A DNA stretch of 64,000 nt from Ignavibacteriales bacterium (GTDB lineage Bacteria > Bacteroidota > Ignavibacteria > Ignavibacteriales > Ignavibacteriaceae), in NCBI GenBank assembly GCA_016709155.1, contig JADJEI010000001.1, positions 1,364,001-1,428,000 of the forward strand, given 5' to 3'. The position numbers and the translations under genes were made by a program. Under the pieces are notes generated by a model. That model searched no databases. It had not been told where the DNA came from and saw only the letters and a program-made list of their open reading frames with translations. Numbering within the stretch: the first letter of the stretch is position 1; each line of letters starts with the position of its first letter. Of the stretch, positions 14,962 through 24,294 are shown one piece after another.

Positions 14962-17514
14962 TTAAAAGTTTTTAATATTAAATAAAATATTTTTATTTTT
15001 CATCAATTTGGTGTATAACATATTGGCTATTAGCTGATGACCTTCTACATTAGGATGCCTGTCCCACGGCTGCACCCATAAAGTTAACAAATCGTGACCA
15101 TCGTAAACCTGTGAAAGATCTATAGTTATTTTAAAGCCTGCTTCTTTGGCGAGTTTGCTCATCTCGGCATACTCTTCTTTGCTATCTAAACCTTCAAGTG
15201 TGGGCAGGAACACCCAAACAGGAACCACGCCCGAGTTATTACATTGCTCAGCCATTTTTTTATACCCCCAACGTATTAGTTCTGTTTTAACGTTATCCAA
15301 TTTTCGAAGAAACTCACTTCGAGGCATTTTCTTATCTAACTTAGCATCTTTAATTATTTTCTTTAAAAAATCATATTCAAGATCTGCCCCGGATAAAATT
15401 TGTTTATACAATCTGCCTATCGCTCTATCATATTCCCTTGAGTGACAAATATAAATTACTGCGTCCATATCATATTTTAATACTTTTGAATCAATAAGTT
15501 TTACGCAATGAGTCATGCCATAACCGCCAACACCAAAATTAAAAAATTCATAATTATTAAACTCGGAAACGGGTTTCTCAAGGTTTAATTTATCTTCAAT
15601 TAGCCATTCATATCCTTGGTAAGCCTCCACTCCCGAAGACATCTCAAATGACCCGCCAAGCAGAGCCATCCTGAATGTTCCGTTGGGTTTCTCCAATGTG
15701 TATTCTTTATCCCTTAATCCAAAAGAATTAATTTCGAAGGCAGTGCCTTTAAATGTTGTTTTAGTGTTTGGGATAAGTTCGTCAACTACCATATCGTGTG
15801 ATTTTCTAATTGCAATGTTTTGATCTTTCTCGTGCCAATCTTTTGGAGTCACTTCTTTAATCTGAATATCAAGACTTTTAGTAAGCTGATTGCTTGAAAG
15901 GATAGGTTCGTAATAGCCTCTTTCAGATTCTTCTATGTCTGCTACATTTAATCTTTGCTCTTCAATAGGTCTGATTAGAACAGAGAATTTTGAATCCTCG
16001 GGTAAATAATATTCGTGCATTCTTGCAATTAAAATTACTATGAGACTTAAAAAAGCTATCCCGGAATTTTTTAAAAAAGATTTTTGAGTAATAATATTTG
16101 AGATTAATAATTTTTCAATAGGGTATTGTATCATCGCACCTAACACGGTAACAAGTACTAATACTAAAATGATTATTAAAACTTCGTTTGAACTGCTGGT
16201 TTGAAATACCGAGATCAAAGAAATCCATTCTCTGATAGAAACACTGCTCCATAAAGACCATAAAAGACACATAAAAACAAACATTGCAACAATTTTAGCG
16301 GAAAGTCTTAGAGCCGGTATAAAACTCCACCCTTTTTTTGCAAGATTTTTCTTCTTCTTTTTCTTCATCTGAAGAACTGAATTGATAGTAACAAAAATTC
16401 CAAAAATTCCCCAGAACAATCCATCAACCGACGTCAAAGGAAATGAGCCGGTAAGCCAAAAAAATTGATAGGAGTGAAGAAGCCATGTCAATAAAAACAT
16501 AATCATTAGCGTAATAACTGTAGCCGTTACCATACCCATTTTTCTCAATTGAAAGAAAATCGGATAATAAAATATTTTCATTACAAAATCTTTCCAGTAA
16601 ATATTTATCCTCCTCCAGAAGTCACTAAATCCAGATGCGAGTAAATATTTATTAAAAATTTGCGGTAAGTCCAATCCAAATAAACAAAGGACGCCTACTA
16701 TAAGATGAGCTTGACCAGAAATTTTGAAGAGCAAAGCATAATTAGATAATAAATAAACAATCAATGTTCCGGTATCTACTACTTTAGATGGCGAAGAAAC
16801 AAAATACATATAGATTATTCTGTAAAGCAGTAATTGTATAACACCGCGAATGATCCATTGAATACCTTTTTGGTAAATCTCGTATTGATCCTGATCATAG
16901 TATGTATGTAAATAAGTTTTAAAATCCACAATGGGAAAAAGAGGGAAGCTTACATTAGGAATCATAAAAAAATATTGAAGCTTCATCCAAATGGAACTCT
17001 TCAAATCATTTTTCTTTATCTCATATATATAAAGAATCATCCTAAACATAAACATAGAGCCAATTACTGGCATCACAAGAGGTGCCCAGGGCGTTGGTAT
17101 AAAATTTAGTCTTAAAAGTACTAGACCTACTGCTGAAAGAACTAATAATAAAACCTTTACAACAAAAGAAATTGGAAGCTGAGCTATCCCAATAAAAAAG
17201 AGTGCTATCGTTATTAGAATAAGAGTATTCACAGTTCCTAAAACAAATCCAAAAGCAATCATCGAAGACAGGACAAAGAAGGCTGATCGATATTTAATTG
17301 GAAGCATACTATGAATAACAAATGAGATAAATAACGGAAGAATAATTAGTAGTAAGCCATTCTGCTCTTCTATTCTAAACAAATAAACAACTAATAATGT
17401 TAGCGCAAGTTGGAAAGTGATTAGAATAAATTTTGAAAGATTAAATGTAATACTTGATTCTTTAATTGAGGTATGGTTAGTTATCTCCGGGAACCAATTC
17501 TGTAAATTGCTCAT
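14962..17514 (-). CDS. MBOAT membrane acyltransferase fused to a C-terminal SGNH-like domain
   Basis: 850 residues. Residues about 20-560 are strongly hydrophobic with ten or more membrane segments and carry MBOAT landmarks: FRMILYIYE, PNVSFPLFPIVDFKTYL, GFSDFWRRINIYWKDF (about residue 300) and the His of TWLLHSYQFFW (about residue 345). Residues about 595-850 form an SGNH-hydrolase-like domain: ALLGGSFEMSSGVE (nucleophile Ser), FGVGGYG, and WDRHPNVEGH (Asp/His). In Dlt and alginate acetylation systems these two activities are separate partners (DltB/DltD, AlgI/AlgJ-X). The fusion would move an acyl group across the membrane and place it on an exported glycan. It is the first gene transcribed in its set, and an inverted repeat lies just upstream. 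Confidence 0.85.
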   Translation of the reverse strand: MSNLQNWFPEITNHTSIKESSITFNLSKFILITFQLALTLLVVYLFRIEEQNGLLLIILPLFISFVIHSMLPIKYRSAFFVLSSMIAFGFVLGTVNTLILITIALFFIGIAQLPISFVVKVLLLVLSAVGLVLLRLNFIPTPWAPLVMPVIGSMFMFRMILYIYEIKKNDLKSSIWMKLQYFFMIPNVSFPLFPIVDFKTYLHTYYDQDQYEIYQKGIQWIIRGVIQLLLYRIIYMYFVSSPSKVVDTGTLIVYLLSNYALLFKISGQAHLIVGVLCLFGLDLPQIFNKYLLASGFSDFWRRINIYWKDFVMKIFYYPIFFQLRKMGMVTATVITLMIMFLLTWLLHSYQFFWLTGSFPLTSVDGLFWGIFGIFVTINSVLQMKKKKKKNLAKKGWSFIPALRLSAKIVAMFVFMCLLWSLWSSVSIREWISLISVFQTSSSNEVLIIILVLVLVTVLGAMIQYPIEKLLISNIITQKSFLKNSGIAFLSLIVILIARMHEYYLPEDSKFSVLIRPIEEQRLNVADIEESERGYYEPILSSNQLTKSLDIQIKEVTPKDWHEKDQNIAIRKSHDMVVDELIPNTKTTFKGTAFEINSFGLRDKEYTLEKPNGTFRMALLGGSFEMSSGVEAYQGYEWLIEDKLNLEKPVSEFNNYEFFNFGVGGYGMTHCVKLIDSKVLKYDMDAVIYICHSREYDRAIGRLYKQILSGADLEYDFLKKIIKDAKLDKKMPRSEFLRKLDNVKTELIRWGYKKMAEQCNNSGVVPVWVFLPTLEGLDSKEEYAEMSKLAKEAGFKITIDLSQVYDGHDLLTLWVQPWDRHPNVEGHQLIANMLYTKLMKNKNILFNIKNF

Positions 17515-17548
17515 AATTTTAAAACAATAATTAATAATATTATGCAGT

Positions 17549-17570
17549 TATTCGAAATCGAAAGTTCGAA
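17549..17570. promoter_or_regulatory. Inverted repeat upstream of the MBOAT-SGNH operon, possible operator
   Basis: ATTCGAA (17549-17555) and TTCGAAT (17564-17570) form a perfect 7-bp inverted repeat around an 8-bp spacer, 35 bp upstream of the start codon of the minus-strand acyltransferase gene. Its position fits a repressor or activator site, but no cognate regulator is encoded nearby. AT-rich context raises the chance of coincidence. Confidence 0.35.
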
Positions 17571-17764
17571 TTTTAAATGAAAAAAATTTTTGAAGACATA
17601 ATTGAGAATTATAAATAGCAGAAACGAAGAACATTTTGATCGGAATTCACTTTGAATTTAAAGTCTGCAATTTTTTGTGACGCAAATATAGACTTTTTTA
17701 GTGAAATTCTCCCCTAAGTTTATAATTTTTTATAAAGAAAATAATTTAAATAATCATAGCTGCA

Positions 17765-20700
17765 TTACTTCATCAAAATCAATTTTTTTGAGTCGTTAAA
17801 TGTCTGTCCTGATTCCAAACTTTTTGCAAAAATGCGATAAACATACACACCGCTTGGTAAACTTTCTGCATTAAATAATAGTTCGTAAAATCCCGCTGCC
17901 TTAACGCCACTTTCTATTTGTCTGATCTTTCTACCGAGTATATCGAATACCTCTATTTTTACTTCAGATTTATCTTTCAACTGATAGCTTATAGTTGTTG
18001 TTGGATTGAATGGGTTAGGGTAATTCTGATTAAGTGAATATTCTTCAGGAATTATTTGTTTTTTTTCTAAGCTGGGAGTCTTTTCGGCGTAACTACCTTC
18101 AACTATCGTGAGCAGTTGATTAACATCAATTTTTCTTAGTATATCAACTACTCCACTTGGCCAATTAACTATCAAGGAGTCTATCATTATGGATTCGCCT
18201 ACGCCAAAAATTAATGTCAAACTATTCTGTGACTGATAACTGATCTCGTTATATAGACTTCTTCTTGTACTTTTACCTTCTAAAAAAATTTGTGCAGTAG
18301 CACCGAGACCATCACGATTACTTGCAGTTCCCTTGAGATTTATTTTCAGCCAATTATTAGTCCAGCCATTATTTTTCAATAATTTACTTTGAGTTCCATT
18401 GGCATTTAGAATTACGATATCAGAATAACCGTCGTTGTTATAATCACCAATAGCATTACCATAACTGAAAGATGTATCAGATTCTATTCCAGTTGTTAAA
18501 GCCTGTGCAAATGTACCGTTGCCTTTATTCCAGAATAACATATCTTCTCTTGTTTGGTTTCCGGCTATTCCGTTAGAAACACTAACAAACAGATCCAGGT
18601 CACCATCGTTATCATAATCCAAAAAATTGGCGCCCCAGCATACTTTCCCCACATTAATTCCTAACAAACCAGCAACCTCACTGAAAGTACTGTCTCCATT
18701 ATTCTTTAGCATCCTGTTACCATCAGGACCATTTGTTAAATACATGTCTATCCAACCATCATCATTAAAATCACCTGCAGCAATTCCCATACACGCCATC
18801 TGAAGGTCAACCCCGGACGATGTACTTACATCTGTAAAAGTTCCGTCCCCATTGTTTTTAAATAACGTATTACCCTTCATAAGATCATTCGCACAATAGA
18901 TATCCTGGAAACCATCATTATTAAAATCCAACCAGCTTACAGTAAGAGCTAGTCTGCCAGTGTTAGTTACTTTAGTGGTTTCACTGACATCTGTAAATGT
19001 TCCATCTCCATTATTATGATAAAGTCTATTGCCCTGAAAATCATCTCTATTCCCGACATACAAATCCAAATAACCATCATTATCATAGTCGGCGAATGAT
19101 GCTCCTGTGCTCTGCTCTAAAAACATTGATAAACCGGATATACTTGTTACGTCTGTAAAAATTCCTCTTTCATTTCTGTAAAGTCTGCTAACGCTTCCCA
19201 GATTTACGACAAATAAATCTTTATCCCGATCATTGTCATAATCTGCCCAAATAACAGCCTTACTTCTGCCTAACTCACTTATCCCCATCTTATTAACTAT
19301 GTTCTTAAATGTTGTGGTTTTATTTCGAAGATGTTGAATGTTTTCTCCTATTCCGCTGCTGAAGGTAATATCATCCAAACCATCTCCGTTTGCATCGGCA
19401 AAACTTACCCCCCCGGCAAAAAAATCTATGTTATAACTGTGGTTTACTTTCATCTGGCTGCTTACATCAGTAAATGTCACTGGATTTGGTTGAAGCAGAG
19501 TTTCTCCTTCCACTGCATTTAGTTTCTGATTGACTAAAACATTCCTATAAACATCCTCTAGTCCATTAGGCCATTTAATAATAATTGAATCAATAACTGT
19601 CGATTGCCCTACGCCAATTGTTTCTATAAAACTATTTTGTGATTGATAACTAATCCCGCAATGTGTAGTTCTGATAAACTTTATTCCCGAACGCCAAATT
19701 TCAATTACGCTTCCAATCCCCTCCCTATTACTGACGGTTCCCTCCAATCCTATTTTTATCCAGTTGTTTGTACCGCCGGAATTTTGAAATAACTGAGATT
19801 TATGACCGTAGGCATTAAGAATTGCGACATCGAGATATCCATCGTTGTTGAAATCCGCCGTTGCACTACCATAGCTATAAAATGTGTCAGCTTCCAACCC
19901 GGTATCGAATAATTCGGTGAATTGACCATCGCCATTATTTCGAAAGAAAGTGTTGTTTCTTGCGGGATCATCTCTGCCTTGCAAACCGCCACTATTATTT
20001 ACAAGTAAATCCAAATCACCATCATTGTCATAATCAAAAAAAGAAGTCCCCCACCCAAACTTACCAACACCAATATGAAGGTAGCTTGCCTTTTCAGTAA
20101 AAGTTCCATCTCCATTATTATGGAGAAATGCATTGCCTTCGTCCACATTTGTTATGTACATATCGAGAAATCCATTGTTGTCATAATCACCGATTGCAAT
20201 TCCCATTCCAGACACATACACATTTGCTCCCGAGGCAACACTTACATCCGTAAATGTACCATCGCCATTGTTTTTAAATAGTGTGTTGCCCTGATGTAAA
20301 TCGTTTGCATTATAAATATCTAACCATCCGTCATTATCATAATCTAAAAAAGAAATTGCAAGAGGAAGTTTCCCAAAATTGGAAACACCTGCAAAGTCAG
20401 TCACATCCGTGAAGGTACCATCACCGTTATTATGGTAAAGATGACTGCCAAAATTCCAGTCTCTTGTTCCAATGTAAAGATCGAGCCAGCCATCCTTATC
20501 GTAATCAGCCCAGCAAGCTGCAGTAGAAAAAGTTATATCAAGAGGAAGTCCAACCGCACTCGTTACATCAATGAACTCTCCATTATCATTTCTATAAAGA
20601 TGATCGAAAGAATTTCTATTAGTTATTAAAAAATCTCTGTCTCCATCATTGTCATAGTCTGCCCACAACAAACAGTTTGCTCTTTGAGTATCGCTTAAAG

Positions 20701-20965
20701 CAGTTTGATCCACGATATTTGTGAAATACTGACCATCAAATTTGTAAAGATGAATTTTTTCGCCCGTCACTGTTGGTAATGTCAAATCTTCTAAACCATC
20801 CTTATCGAAATCACAAAAACTTAATCCAGCATTAAAGAAAGGCCAATAATAAGTGTGATCAATACCTAAGGATTCTGCAACATCTGTAAATGTTACTTGC
20901 GCGATTAGATTTTTATTACTATTGATAATTAAAAAGCTGATTAAAATTAATATGGCAGTTTTCAT
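17765..20965 (-). CDS. Secreted VCBS/FG-GAP and ASPIC/UnbV repeat protein with T9SS tail
   Basis: 1066 residues and intact. After a signal peptide (about residues 1-22, ending near LIAQ) come two large modules, about residues 23-497 and 498-970. Each has a run of VCBS/FG-GAP repeats with Asp-rich calcium-binding turns (DYDNDGWLDIY, NNGDGTFTDV) and ends with an ASPIC/UnbV domain (SYQSQNS, IIKWPNG). A T9SS sorting domain (NQNYPNPFNPTTTISYQL, then KKLILMK) closes the protein. The fold is a pair of beta-propellers related to CRTAC1; it is expected on the cell surface or outside the cell. Ligand unknown. It is the most divergent of four tandem homologues and the nearest to the MBOAT genes. Confidence 0.9.
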   Translation of the reverse strand: MKTAILILISFLIINSNKNLIAQVTFTDVAESLGIDHTYYWPFFNAGLSFCDFDKDGLEDLTLPTVTGEKIHLYKFDGQYFTNIVDQTALSDTQRANCLLWADYDNDGDRDFLITNRNSFDHLYRNDNGEFIDVTSAVGLPLDITFSTAACWADYDKDGWLDLYIGTRDWNFGSHLYHNNGDGTFTDVTDFAGVSNFGKLPLAISFLDYDNDGWLDIYNANDLHQGNTLFKNNGDGTFTDVSVASGANVYVSGMGIAIGDYDNNGFLDMYITNVDEGNAFLHNNGDGTFTEKASYLHIGVGKFGWGTSFFDYDNDGDLDLLVNNSGGLQGRDDPARNNTFFRNNGDGQFTELFDTGLEADTFYSYGSATADFNNDGYLDVAILNAYGHKSQLFQNSGGTNNWIKIGLEGTVSNREGIGSVIEIWRSGIKFIRTTHCGISYQSQNSFIETIGVGQSTVIDSIIIKWPNGLEDVYRNVLVNQKLNAVEGETLLQPNPVTFTDVSSQMKVNHSYNIDFFAGGVSFADANGDGLDDITFSSGIGENIQHLRNKTTTFKNIVNKMGISELGRSKAVIWADYDNDRDKDLFVVNLGSVSRLYRNERGIFTDVTSISGLSMFLEQSTGASFADYDNDGYLDLYVGNRDDFQGNRLYHNNGDGTFTDVSETTKVTNTGRLALTVSWLDFNNDGFQDIYCANDLMKGNTLFKNNGDGTFTDVSTSSGVDLQMACMGIAAGDFNDDGWIDMYLTNGPDGNRMLKNNGDSTFSEVAGLLGINVGKVCWGANFLDYDNDGDLDLFVSVSNGIAGNQTREDMLFWNKGNGTFAQALTTGIESDTSFSYGNAIGDYNNDGYSDIVILNANGTQSKLLKNNGWTNNWLKINLKGTASNRDGLGATAQIFLEGKSTRRSLYNEISYQSQNSLTLIFGVGESIMIDSLIVNWPSGVVDILRKIDVNQLLTIVEGSYAEKTPSLEKKQIIPEEYSLNQNYPNPFNPTTTISYQLKDKSEVKIEVFDILGRKIRQIESGVKAAGFYELLFNAESLPSGVYVYRIFAKSLESGQTFNDSKKLILMK

Positions 20966-21005
20966 AAGGCCTCCTCTATTAATAAATCTTGTAATTAATT
21001 TCTTA

Positions 21006-24000
21006 TTATTTCAACAGAATCATTTTTTTAGATTCAGAAAAGTTACCTGCTGTCATTTTATATAAGTAAATTCCACTCGGTAATCCTGCTCCATTAAACT
21101 CAACTTTGTGATACCCGGCTTCCTTCTGTCCTAACAGTAATTCTTTTACTCTTTGACCTACTATATTGTATATCTCTATTCTTACTTCTGTCCCTTCCGG
21201 CAGCTGATACTCTATTACCGTTGTCGGGTTAAAGGGGTTGGGGTAGTTCTGTCTGATTAAATATTCTCCCGGTATATCCAACTCTTTCTTCCTCTCCGTT
21301 GTTGGCTGTACGTTTAACACTCCCTCTGTTATAGTTAGTGTTTGATTTACTGCCGGTGATGTTATTTTACTTCTCTGCCCGCTTGGCCAGTTTACTATTA
21401 TTGAGTCCACAACTGCCGATGTGCCCAATCCTATCGTCTGTGTCAAACTGTTTTGTGATTGGTAGCTTATCTCATTGGTTACCACCCTGTGTGATACTTT
21501 CCCGCCAGTATATGTCTCTATTCTGCTGCCTATTCCATCACGATTACTAACCGTAGCTTTCAGTTTTATTTTATCCAGTTGTTTATACCACCGTTATTTT
21601 TCCACAACTGTGTCTTGGTTCCGTTAGCATTTAATATTGCTATATCCTGATATCCATCATTGTTATAATCTCCTATGGCATTTCCATAGCTATATGATGC
21701 ATCTACATCCAAGCCTGTTCCCACTGCTTGTGCAAATGTACCGTTGCCTTTATTCCAGAACAGTACATTCTGTCTTGAGGGATCCCCCTGTCCGGTTGGT
21801 CCATCTGACACGCTGACAAACAAATCCAGGTCTCCATCATTATCATAGTCTATAAAGTTACTTCCCCAGCAGACCTTCCCGATGTTTAGCCCCAGTGTGC
21901 CTGCTAACTCGCTGAAGGTGCCGTTGCCGTTGTTCTTTAACATCCTGTTACCATCAGGGCCGTTGCTTAAATATATATCCTGCCACCCATCTTCGTTATA
22001 GTCTCCTAATGCTATACCCATACAAGCCATCTGAAGACCCGCTCCTGATAATTCACTTACATCTGTAAATGTTCCGTTGCCGTTGTTCTTAAATAATGTA
22101 TTTCCCTTCATAAGATCATTTGCACAATAGATGTCCTGATATCCGTCATTGTTATAATCTAACCAGCTTATTGTCAAGCAAAGTTTTCCAATGTTTTCAA
22201 CTTTTGCCTGTACAGTCACCTCTGTGAATGTTCCATCTCCATTGTTATGATATAATATATTCCCTTTTAGATCTTCTCTTTGTCCAACGTATAGATCCAG
22301 CCAGCCATCGTTATCGTAATCTGCAAAAGCTGAACCCGTACTCTGATCAGAAGAAAGTGATAACCCAGCTATGGCTGTTACGTCCGTGAATGCCCCGCGG
22401 TTGTTTTTATATAGTCTGTTTACTCCACCAAGATTTGTTACGAATAAATCTTTGTCCCGGTCATTGTCATAGTCTGCCCATATTACCGACATCGATTGCC
22501 CTGTCTCATTTATCCCCATTGTCGGAGTTATATTCTTAAACTTTGTGGTTTTATTTCTCAAGTGTTGTATGTTCTCTCCTGTTGTGCTGCTTAGTGTTAT
22601 GTCATCCAGTCCATCTCCATTGGCATCAGCAAAACTTATTCCTCCAGCAAAAAAACTTATGTTATAGCTATGGTTTATTTTTACCTGATTTGTTACATCG
22701 CTGAATGTAACTGCACTTTGCTGAGCTAAGGTTTCCCCTTCTATTGAGTTTATCGTACTGCCCGCTGGTATGTTTGTGTATATATCTACTATCCCGCTTG
22801 GCCATTTTATCTTTATCGTATCTATTACTGCTGCCTGTCCTATCCCTATTGTTTCGGTAAAACTGTTTTGTGATTGGTAGCTGATTCCACAATGTGTTGA
22901 TCTGATAAACTTTTGGCTTCCAAGGGTTACTTCAATAATACTCCCGACACCATCTCGATTGCTAATAGTACCTTCAAGGTTAACTTTGAACCAGTTATTA
23001 CTTCCGCCGCTGTTTTTCCACAATTGTGTCTTTGTTCCGTATGCATTTAGTATCGCTAAATCCAGGTATCCATCGTTATTGTAATCTGCCACTGCACTTC
23101 CGTAACTGAATGATGAGTCGATATCTAAGCCTGTCCCCGTAGCTACTGCAAATGTCCCATTACCTAAATTCTTATAAAGTATATTCCGGTTGTCTAGATC
23201 ACCCCTTGCACCTGGTCCGTCTGAAGCACATACGTGTAAATCTAAATCTGTGTCATTATCGTAATCGAAAAACTCTACTCCCCAGCATAGTTTGTTAAAT
23301 GCTACTCCTAATTGATCTGATACTTCTGTAAATGTTCCGTCTCCATTATTTTTTAATAGTTTATTACCATCCGGCATATTCGATACATACATATCCAAGT
23401 ATCCATTGTTATCATAATCTCCTATCGCTATGCCCATACCAGAGACAATAATATCTGCCCCCGCCTCAACGCTAACATCTGTGAATGTTCCATCAGTATT
23501 GTTGCGAAATAATGTATTTCTACCCATCAAATCATTTGCGCAGTATATGTCCTGCCATCCGTCATTATCATAATCCAGAAAAGATACAGCCAATGGTAAA
23601 CGAGTAATATCCCCCACCCCGGCTTCAATAGTTACGTCGATAAAAGTGCCATCACCATTATTATGATAAAGGTAACTTCTCTGGTCAACAGCACGATTTC
23701 CCACATAAATGTCCAACCATCCATCATTATCATAATCTGCCCAAGCTGCTGCCATGGTTTGATTTGCAAGTAAGGTTAATCCTGCTGAAGCAGTAACATC
23801 TAAAAAAGTTGAAACTCCATCATTACGAAATAATCTACTAGTGTTCCCCCTATCAGACATAAAAAAATCTTTGTCGCCATCATTGTCATAGTCTGCCCAG
23901 ACCAATGTCTGTGAACGATGTGCATTGGAAATCAAGAGCTGAGAACGAATGTCTGTATAACTACTTCCATCGTAATTCAGGATTTGAATTTCTGCGCCAA

Positions 24001-24205
24001 AATTACTTAAAGATAAATCTTCCAGACCATCAAGATCAAAATCACAGAAACTTAATCCTCCGGCAAAAAAACTTATATTGGTTGTATGATCTATACCTAG
24101 CTGAGGGGCGACGTCAGTAAAGGTTACATTTTGTGAATTTGTTTTGATTGCAAATAAAGCTACAATAAAACAAATAGTTATAACTCGAAGAATTTTTATT
24201 GACAT
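21006..24205 (-). pseudogene. VCBS/ASPIC T9SS protein, second of four tandem copies, frameshifted near the C-terminus
   Basis: Frames 21566-24205 (879 residues, starting with a signal peptide MSIKILRVITICFIVALF) and 21006-21485 (C-terminal part) are one gene broken by loss of one base in the T4 run at 21569-21572; the sister copy has T5 at 24858-24862. The first frame ends within the second ASPIC domain at NNWIK. Restoring one base reconnects it to the KLKATVSNRDGIGS segment and the T9SS tail. From 21011 to 23440 the DNA is almost identical to 24300-26730. As written, the product would lose its sorting domain and probably not be exported correctly. A sequence error at the homopolymer is a real possibility. 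Confidence 0.88.
21011..23440. repeat. Near-identical 2.4 kb direct repeat, copy 1
   Basis: This block matches 24300-26730 at a constant offset of about 3289 bases with only scattered substitutions. Exceptions are a small cluster of changes around 22987-23125 and a one-base length difference at 21569-21572. The match stops abruptly at 23440 after a shared TATGCCCATACC. Identity includes silent positions, so the duplication or conversion is recent. Confidence 0.9.
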
Positions 24206-24294
24206 AAATAGTAGTCCCTTTTAATAATAATACGTTTCGCTTAGTAATAACCGATGAAATAAAACCATATGGCGAAAGAAATATGCTTGATTAA

